11,017 bases of DNA, from contig JAWKIO010000001.1 in assembly GCA_041394265.1 (NCBI GenBank), positions 1-11,017 of the forward strand, given 5' to 3'. Both the position numbers and the translations under genes were made by a program. Below the pieces are notes generated by a model, which was not told where the DNA came from, made no database searches, and saw only the letters and a list, made by a program, of their open reading frames with translations. Origin of the DNA: Acidimicrobiales bacterium. Its GTDB lineage: Bacteria; Actinomycetota; Acidimicrobiia; Acidimicrobiales; SZUA-35. Shown piece by piece: positions 6,301 through 11,017 of the stretch (position 1 is its first letter; every line of letters starts with the position of its first letter).

Positions 6301-6345
6301 TGGTGGCGGGGGCAGGATTTGAACCTGCGACCTTCGGGTTATGAG
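6301..6345 (-). other. 3' half of tRNA-Met(CAT) with encoded CCA: attachment-site core B
   Basis: On the minus strand: anticodon loop CTCATAA, CCCGA, variable loop AGGTC, T-arm GCAGG-TTCAAAT-CCTGC, acceptor 3' strand CCCCGCC, discriminator A and an encoded CCA. As in core A, the bases 5' of the loop do not pair with CCCGA and no D-arm is present, so this is a half tRNA. Compared with core A, one T-stem pair is G-C there and A-T here, with both positions changed together, and core A lacks CCA. The fragments thus came from two separate functional tRNA genes rather than from copying of one fragment. Confidence 0.8.
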
Positions 6346-6461
6346 TCGCGTGGCCTCCATACGAGGTTGTAGGCGGCCGACCGCATCGGTCCTGTTCAGA
6401 GGCTTTTCCGCAGGGATGTCGGCCTCGTCTCGTTTGCACTGGTGTGCGCTCGTTGGTGCCT

Positions 6462-6484
6462 GTCGTGTTGTACGTATGTTGTAC
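6462..6484 (+). repeat. Paired direct repeat, candidate arm-type site (left end of element 2)
   Basis: GTTGTAC at 6467-6473 and 6478-6484 starts 122 bases after the end of core B, exactly the offset seen for core A. The 23-base unit differs from the one at 219-241 at two positions only, whereas the 122 bases between core and repeat have diverged strongly. Confidence 0.6.
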
Positions 6485-6486
6485 AG

Positions 6487-6510
6487 CACACGCCGTCACA
6501 CACGCCGTCA
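6487..6510 (+). repeat. Perfect tandem duplication of a 12-bp unit
   Basis: CACACGCCGTCA occurs twice head to tail, beginning two bases after the GTTGTAC pair and running over the stop codon of the cupin ORF. It may be an accessory protein site of the attachment region or a chance duplication. Confidence 0.45.
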
Positions 6511-6917
6511 TGAGTCGACCATCGCTGTGAGAAGGTGCTCCGTGAGCTCTTCTTCGTAGACGGCGAGGCCGTGCTTCTCCATGGCGTCGGCAAGCTCCGG
6601 ATCCCATGGCGTGGCCGGCAAGACTCCGCCGAGCTGGGGCCGCTCGCGCTGCATACCGCGGCTCGCAGCGTCATGGAGTTCTGAGGTGGTGTTGTCGCGC
6701 CGGCGGATCAAGACGGCGTCCCCCGCAGAGACTGTGATCGGATGCTCGGGTTCGTCGTCGAAGACGAAGCTCACGGTGCCGGAGTGGACCACGAGGCGAC
6801 CCCACACGCCATCGGCCACGCGGTGGGCTCGCAGCAGCCCGGCGGGAACCGGTGTCGTTGTCGAAGATGTCGGTGGCGCGGATGCGTCGAGCCTGCCGGC
6901 AGACACGGTTGGTTCAT
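6508..6917 (-). pseudogene. DUF1971-like cupin, frame-disrupted
   Basis: The ATG at 6917 overlaps the MMPL stop as ATGA and has AAGGAG seven bases upstream. Three frames must be joined to read MNQPCLPAG / LDAS / TDIFDNDT / VPAGLLRAHRVADGVWGRLV, then VSFVFDDEPEHPITVSAGDA. The motif PAGLLRAHRV-x-x-GVWG is characteristic of DUF1971, a small cupin domain also found attached to TehB-like tellurite-resistance proteins. Apparent changes are single bases in or next to C or G runs (two losses, one gain). After AVLI the open frame continues to 6508 through an unrecognised tail (ATPWDPELADAMEKHGLAVY), though another shift near 6708 would restore the expected I-P-P. A shorter product from a GTG near 6904 is conceivable but would lack the family N-terminus. 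Confidence 0.65.
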
Positions 6918-9067
6918 CGGAGAACTCCTTCGTCGGACGACGCAGACGCGCCGGGTTCGGCTTCGAGATCGAGTCGGGGCAGGATGCGGTCGAGCCATCG
7001 CGGCAGCCACCAGTTGGGATCACCGACGAGCGCCATCGTGGAGGGGACGAGGACCATGACGATGGTGGCGTCGACGGCGACGGCGGTGGCGAGACCGATC
7101 ATCATCTTTGACTCACCGGGTCGTCGCTGGCGACGAAACCGAGGAAGACGCTGATCATGATGAGTGCGGCTGCAGGATGACCTCGGCGGTCGCGCCGAGG
7201 CCTTCGACGACGCTGTCGATGTTGGAGTGTCCTCGGTGGTACCTCGCGGATGCGGGAGAGGATGAACACCCTGCGAGTCCATCGACAGCCCGAACAGGAT
7301 CGCAACATCATCATCGGAACGAACGACGCGATGGGGACAGCTTCGGTCATTCGATGAGCGAACGTCCCCATCCCTCATTGAACACCGCGACGACCACGCC
7401 GTAGGCGGCGCCGATCGACAACAGGTTCAAGATCGCGGCCTTGAGCGGGACGAGGATCGATCGGAACACGATCATCAACAACAGGAACGACAGCGACACC
7501 ACGGCTGCGATGGAAATCAGGGTATGGTGCGGCGATCTCGTCGGACTGATCGATGAAGCGAGGTGGGTCCGCCGACGAGGCCCGGCTCCGGTGCCCGTGG
7601 TGGCGGCCGGGAGCAGGTCGTTGCGGAGTCGGTGGACGAGGTCGCTGGCCGCCTGGTCCTGGGGCTTGCGGGTCGGGATCGCCGTGATGAGCGCCGTGTC
7701 GCCGGTGGCGTTGAGCTCGGGTGGTGAGACGGCGCGGACTCCCGGGTCTGCGGCAACGGAGGCTGCTCAGTCGTCGAGCACGGTGGGGTCGGGGTTGTCG
7801 CCGAGGTCGACGGCGATGAGGAGCGGCCCGTTGAATCCGTCGCCGAAGCCGGCGGCGAGGAGGTCGTAGGCGTGGCGATGCGTGGTGGTGGTCGGATCGG
7901 AGCCTGCGTCGGCCGGCCGAGCCGCATGTCGAGCATCGGGATGGCCAAGGTCACGAGCACGACGGTGGCGCCGATGCTGGAACGCCACGGGTGATGCGCA
8001 ACTCCATCTCGCCCAGCTCACCCAGCCGCTGTGAGTCACCTCGGTCGACTGACGGTGCGCTGATGCTTGGGGAGAATGCGGTGACGGGCAACGCTGAGCA
8101 GAGCCGGCAGTGAGGGTGATCGCGACGAGCACGGCGACGGCGACCACGATCGAGGCGGAGTAGCCGAGCGTTGGCGACGAACGGGATCCCGGCGAACGGT
8201 AAGCTTGAGATCGCCACCACGACCGTGCCACCGGCCACGACCACGGCTTGACCTGCGGTCGCGCTGGTGCGGCCGATCGACTCGTCGACGTCCATCCCAT
8301 GCGCGAGGTGATCGCGGTGGCGGCTCAGCACGAACAGAAGCAAGGTCGATGCCCACCTGGAGACCGATCATCGTGCCGAGTCGCGGTGCGATGGAGGATG
8401 TCGATCAGCCCGCCCAACAGTCCGACGATGGACAACCCTGTCGCCAGCCCGGCAACTGCGACGCCCAACGGCATCACGGTGGCGACGACGGCTCCGGAAG
8501 GTGACGAAGAGGCACGACCAGTGCAAGCATGCCGATCATCTCGGCGGGACCCTCGGAACGTTCCTTCGCACCTGTCGGGAGTCGCCCTGGAACTCGACCT
8601 GCACCCCGGCCTGCCCGCTGGCGTCGCGGTGTCGAACAACTCTCCAACGTGGCGCGGCCGAGCTCGGCGGTCGAGCCGTCGAACTGCACGGCCGCGAACG
8701 CGGTCGAGCCGTCGGGTGAGATCGCACGTGGGCCGGCGAGCGGGTCGGTCACGGCCAGAACATGTTCGAGCGATGCGACCTCGGCGATCGTGGCGTCGAT
8801 CGCTGCGGCCGTGGCTGGCCGTTGACGGTGCCATCGTCCACGTGGAACACGACCATCGCGGTTGCTCCGGCACGTTCAGGGAAGCGTTGCTCGAGCAGGT
8901 CGACCGCTGCTGCGATTCCACACCTGGCACCCGGAAGTCGTCGACCGCATCACCCTGGCGACCCGGTTCAACCCCACCAAGCCCAGCACTGCCACCACCC
9001 ACGCCACGAGAACCAGCCGATGATGGGCAGCGATCCAACGACCCAATCGGTACAACCCGTTCGACAC
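6914..9067 (-). pseudogene. MMPL/RND-family membrane transporter, many frameshifts
   Basis: Pieced across frames the minus strand gives a near full-length MMPL protein (about 718 codons): helix 1 RWIAAHHRLVLVAWVVAVLG; VTDPLAGPRAISPDGSTAFA; helices AVVATVMPLGVAVAGLATGL; LLFVLSRHRDHLAHGMDVDE-SIGRTSATAGQAVVVAGGT; then ILFGLSMD and VFILSRIRE in adjacent frames; and the C-terminus MIGLATAVAVDATIV...PNWWLPRWLDRILPRLDLE. The family exports lipids or drugs using proton motive force. The GTG at 9067 follows AGGAGG by six bases. Breaks are mostly single-base gains or losses at short homopolymers spread over the whole gene, while residues stay well conserved. That points to very recent inactivation or a poor local consensus. 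It is divergent from a TetR gene and coupled to the cupin. Confidence 0.8.
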
Positions 9068-9085
9068 GACACACCTCCTGCGCTC

Positions 9086-9115
9086 ACCATACATGCAGTC
9101 ACTGCATTTTTGCAA
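9086..9115 (-). promoter_or_regulatory. MMPL promoter
   Basis: On the minus strand TTGCAA (9115-9110) and TATGGT (9091-9086) are 18 bases apart, about 20 bases before the AGGAGG-preceded GTG start at 9067. The spacer contains the palindrome at 9093-9107. Confidence 0.55.
9093..9107. promoter_or_regulatory. Perfect 15-bp palindrome, likely TetR operator
   Basis: ATGCAGT-C-ACTGCAT is a perfect dyad lying between the -35 and -10 of the MMPL promoter and just upstream of the tetR promoter. Binding here would block the MMPL promoter directly, the usual arrangement for a divergent TetR repressor. Confidence 0.65.
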
Positions 9116-9143
9116 TGGCTGCTCTTTTCGGTATCCTGTTCAC
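9110..9143 (+). promoter_or_regulatory. tetR promoter, leaderless
   Basis: TTGCAA (9110-9115), which reads as TTGCAA on both strands, and TATCCT (9132-9137) are 16 bases apart. Six bases separate the -10 from the GTG at 9144, which has no Shine-Dalgarno sequence, so the mRNA is probably leaderless. Confidence 0.5.
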
Positions 9144-9740
9144 GTGGCCGAGCCGACCGGACGACGAGAACGGAACAAGCGCGAGCGCCGGCGCAGACTC
9201 GAGGACGCCGCGCTCGAACTCTTCGAACGCGAGGGCTTCGACAAGACGACCATCGAGCAGATCGCGGTCGAAGCAGAGTTGGCGCCCCGGACGTTCTTCT
9301 CGTACTTCGCGACCAAGGACGACCTCGTCCTGGCCGACTACAGCGAACGCCTCGAACGCATCCTCACCGAGCTCGAGCAACGCCCAGAGGACGAACCGGC
9401 ATGGGACGCGCTACGCGCGTCGTTCGCCGCGGTCGCCGCCGACTACGAGTCAGAACACGACCGGATCCGACGACGGTTCACGATCATGGCGAGCAACCCG
9501 TCCGTGTTCGCCCGAAGCCTGCACCTCCAAGCCGGTTGGGAACAGGCGCTCACCCAACGTCTCACCACACGACTCGGCGCGCGGGCCGACGACCCCGCAC
9601 CACGCCTGCTCGCCGCGACGGCGCTCGCCGTCATGCGCGCCTCACTGCAGCACTGGCTCACCACGCCGCACACCCCCGCACTGCCAGCTCTGGTCCAGAG
9701 CGGCTTCGACCAACTCGCCAGCGGCCTCGGCACGCACTGA
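9144..9740 (+). CDS. TetR/AcrR-family transcriptional regulator
   Basis: A 198-residue protein with the N-terminal TetR helix-turn-helix: RRLEDAALELFEREGFDKTT, then IEQIAVEAELAPRTFFSYFA-TKDDLVLAD, and an all-helical ligand domain after about residue 60. The GTG at 9144 was chosen over an in-frame ATG at 9093 because the latter begins inside the operator palindrome and its 17 extra residues lie upstream of the -10. Divergent placement and the palindrome at 9093-9107 suggest it represses the MMPL-cupin operon. Its frame is intact although that operon appears broken. It converges on the TDT transporter gene. Confidence 0.9.
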   Translation: MAEPTGRRERNKRERRRRLEDAALELFEREGFDKTTIEQIAVEAELAPRTFFSYFATKDDLVLADYSERLERILTELEQRPEDEPAWDALRASFAAVAADYESEHDRIRRRFTIMASNPSVFARSLHLQAGWEQALTQRLTTRLGARADDPAPRLLAATALAVMRASLQHWLTTPHTPALPALVQSGFDQLASGLGTH

Positions 9741-9763
9741 AGCTGCTCCCCATCGGTGCCGTG

Positions 9764-9777
9764 CCGGCGGTCGCCGG
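9764..9777. terminator. Short GC dyad between convergent tetR and TDT genes
   Basis: CCGGCG-gt-CGCCGG lies 24 bases after the tetR stop and 12 bases before the TDT stop. It lacks a T-tract, so it is a weak candidate for a two-way terminator. Confidence 0.3.
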
Positions 9778-9788
9778 GGATTCGGTGG

Positions 9789-10829
9789 CTATCCGTGTGG
9801 TGTTGTTCGACGGGACGTGGCGAGGTGCCATGCGAGTCCGACGAACGTGACGGTCCACGCAGCGAGGGCGACGACGAGTTCGATCTTGGGGAGCCAGGCG
9901 AGGGCGTCGAGGTCGATCGCAGCGTTCATGCGGTAGGTGGCGGCGCCGTACATGCCGAGGGGGAAGACCATCGCCCAGTAGCTGGGGTGGTAGCGGAGCG
10001 GGACGCGGCGGACGAGGTGACGCCAGATGCCGATGGCGATCATGAGCGGGAACCAGAACGTGGCGGTGGCCCAGGCCGTCACGACCAGTCCTTCGAGGAA
10101 GGGGGCGAGCCGGGCGACCCGGTCGGGGGCCTGGTCGGCGGCGAGGAGGATGTTCGATCCTGCGAGGACGGTGATCGCCACGGCGCCGGCGGCGATCCAG
10201 GCGGGCGGGTCGGCTTCGGTGGGGTCGAGTGGATTGAACGTCCAGCGAAGGAACACCATGGTCATGACGATGAGGTAGAGCACGACACCGAGTGCGAAGG
10301 CTGCGATCGCGGTGAAGGCGAGGGTGTCGCTGTCGGTGCGGGTGAGGAACAGTCCGGCGACGACGGCGATGGACTGGGTGGACACGGTGAGCAGGAACCA
10401 GCTGCCGTTGATGCCGCCCTGCAACCCGGGTTTGTCGCGGTCGGTGACGACGGCGATGAGGGTGGTGTAGACGAATGCTGCCCAGAGCACGAGGCTGGCC
10501 CACCACAGCGCCCACGCGAGGTTCCACCAGCCGTGGATGACGATCGACGCGGAGGCCAGCACATTGGTGGCGGCGACGGTGGTCAAGAACGCGAAGCCTT
10601 TGGCGTGGTTGGTGACGTCAGCGGCGAAGTTCGACCAGTACCGGATCATGCGTGAGGCGAGCAGCACGGCGAGCACGACGTACGCGAGCATCGTGATCAC
10701 GTAGAGGCCTTGGGCGAGCAGGTCGAGGTTCTGTTGGTCTGCGCCGATCGCGACGATGCCGGTGGCCATCACGAGCGCGAAGTAGCCGGGGAACAGCGTC
10801 GCGATCGGTGATGACGGGGTGTCGGCCAT
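9789..10829 (-). CDS. TDT-family (TehA/SLAC1-like) transporter
   Basis: A 346-residue integral membrane protein with about ten hydrophobic segments. The N-terminus PGYFALVMATGIVAIGA, the middle GGINGSWFLLTVSTQSIAV and the C-terminal YHPSYWAMVFPLGMYGAATY with a final helix are typical of the tellurite-resistance/dicarboxylate transporter family (PF03595), whose members move small anions such as malate, sulfite or chloride-like ions. Substrate is not determined by the sequence. The ATG at 10829 lies six bases after the stop of the upstream small membrane protein gene with no clear ribosome-binding site, so translation is probably coupled. The gene is intact and shows none of the frameshifts found from 6508 to 9067. 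Confidence 0.9.
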   Translation of the reverse strand: MADTPSSPIATLFPGYFALVMATGIVAIGADQQNLDLLAQGLYVITMLAYVVLAVLLASRMIRYWSNFAADVTNHAKGFAFLTTVAATNVLASASIVIHGWWNLAWALWWASLVLWAAFVYTTLIAVVTDRDKPGLQGGINGSWFLLTVSTQSIAVVAGLFLTRTDSDTLAFTAIAAFALGVVLYLIVMTMVFLRWTFNPLDPTEADPPAWIAAGAVAITVLAGSNILLAADQAPDRVARLAPFLEGLVVTAWATATFWFPLMIAIGIWRHLVRRVPLRYHPSYWAMVFPLGMYGAATYRMNAAIDLDALAWLPKIELVVALAAWTVTFVGLAWHLATSRRTTPHG

Positions 10830-10835
10830 CGAGTT

Positions 10836-11017
10836 CTACGGTCGGAGGTAGCGCAGGAAGCTGGCGGCGGCGGCGAACAGCACGACGGACACGATGGCGG
10901 TGGCCCATGCGAGGCCGGCTTCGTCGGCGAGGAACGCTTCGGCGGCGACGGTGACGAGGAAGACCTGCATCGCCATGAGGATGATCACGTAGATCAGGAC
11001 AGCCGACGAGGAGCGGC
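10836..11017 (-). CDS. Small two-helix membrane protein (5' end outside window)
   Basis: The visible 60 codons encode two hydrophobic helices, VLIYVIILMAMQVFLVTVAA and ATAIVSVVLFAAAASFLRYL, separated by a short acidic turn (EAFLADEAG), ending R-P-stop. Size and layout resemble DUF6755-type small membrane proteins of actinobacteria, but that match is from memory and weak. It ends six bases before the TDT start and is likely the preceding gene of the same operon. The start codon lies beyond the right edge of the window. Confidence 0.7.
   Translation of the reverse strand, partial: RSSSAVLIYVIILMAMQVFLVTVAAEAFLADEAGLAWATAIVSVVLFAAAASFLRYLRP

Larger units (their letters stand above)
102..6345. 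mobile_element. Putative tRNA-Met-integrated element 1 (no integrase visible)
   Basis: The interval is bounded by two like-oriented 3' halves of tRNA-Met (61-102 and 6301-6345). It carries the same paired GTTGTAC repeat near its left end (219-241) and its right end (6211-6228). This is the geometry of an integrated element whose attP arms lie inside each junction. Cargo is an antitoxin, an ABC-F ATPase, a DHFR-fold reductase with HxlR regulator, a VOC protein and several broken genes. No recombinase gene or fragment was recognised, so movement would have needed an integrase in trans or one since lost. Element limits are inferred from the repeats alone. Confidence 0.5.

Noticed and set aside
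5641..6372. Long plus-strand ORF ending in WWRGQDLNLRPSGYES
   Set aside because: The tail is the well-known spurious translation of the antisense of a tRNA-Met 3' half; the rest is the antisense of the VOC gene.
9093..9143. Upstream in-frame ATG for TetR
   Set aside because: It lies within the operator palindrome and upstream of the -10; the GTG at 9144 gives the usual TetR N-terminus.
8248..9936. A 562-residue plus-strand ORF across the MMPL and TetR region
   Set aside because: It is antisense to the MMPL gene and out of frame with tetR, with Arg/Ser/Thr-rich low-information sequence.
1..11017. CRISPR array, IS element or integrase
   Set aside because: No regularly spaced long repeats, no terminal inverted repeats with a transposase, and no recombinase motif was found in any frame read.

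Overview
This window is GC-rich bacterial DNA. Its codon use, frequent leaderless-looking starts (a -10 hexamer 6-7 bases before the start codon) and protein families fit a member of the Actinomycetota, perhaps Acidimicrobiia. That placement is a guess from style; no marker gene is present. No integrase, transposase, rRNA or CRISPR array is visible.

The most notable structure is two 3'-half fragments of a tRNA-Met(CAT) gene, both on the minus strand, at 61-102 and 6301-6345. Each lacks its 5' half, and each lies exactly 122 bases (core end to first repeat) from a paired direct repeat, GTTGTAC-4 nt-GTTGTAC, at 219-241 and 6462-6484. A third copy of the paired repeat lies on the other side of the second fragment (6211-6228). 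Each fragment also has a terminator-like hairpin on its left. I read this as tandem integration at a tRNA-Met gene: a ~6.2 kb element (about 102-6345) with arm-type sites near both ends, and a second element starting at 6345 and leaving the window to the right. Neither shows an integrase in the visible part.

Element 1 (102-6345) holds, from left to right: a decayed HigB/HigA-type toxin-antitoxin pair (minus), of which only the XRE antitoxin is intact; an intact ABC-F ribosome-protection ATPase (plus) behind a six-codon leader ORF; a divergent pair of a DHFR/RibD-fold reductase (minus) and an HxlR regulator (plus) sharing a strong dyad; a graveyard (4188-5532) with a truncated membrane-protein gene, an unrecognised minus ORF, the C-terminus of a VOC protein and an alpha/beta-hydrolase pseudogene; and an intact VOC/glyoxalase-fold gene (minus). 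The theme is small-molecule detoxification and antibiotic tolerance.

The right part (6345-11017) holds a minus-strand two-gene operon, an MMPL transporter coupled by ATGA to a DUF1971-like cupin, both broken by many single-base indels. An intact divergent TetR regulator (plus) follows, with a perfect 15-bp palindrome sitting inside the MMPL promoter. Convergent to TetR is a minus-strand operon: a small two-helix membrane protein (cut by the window edge) followed by an intact TDT/TehA-like transporter. The nearby intact genes (ABC-F, TetR, TDT) show no such frameshifts, so the indels are local: either recent decay or a locally poor consensus.
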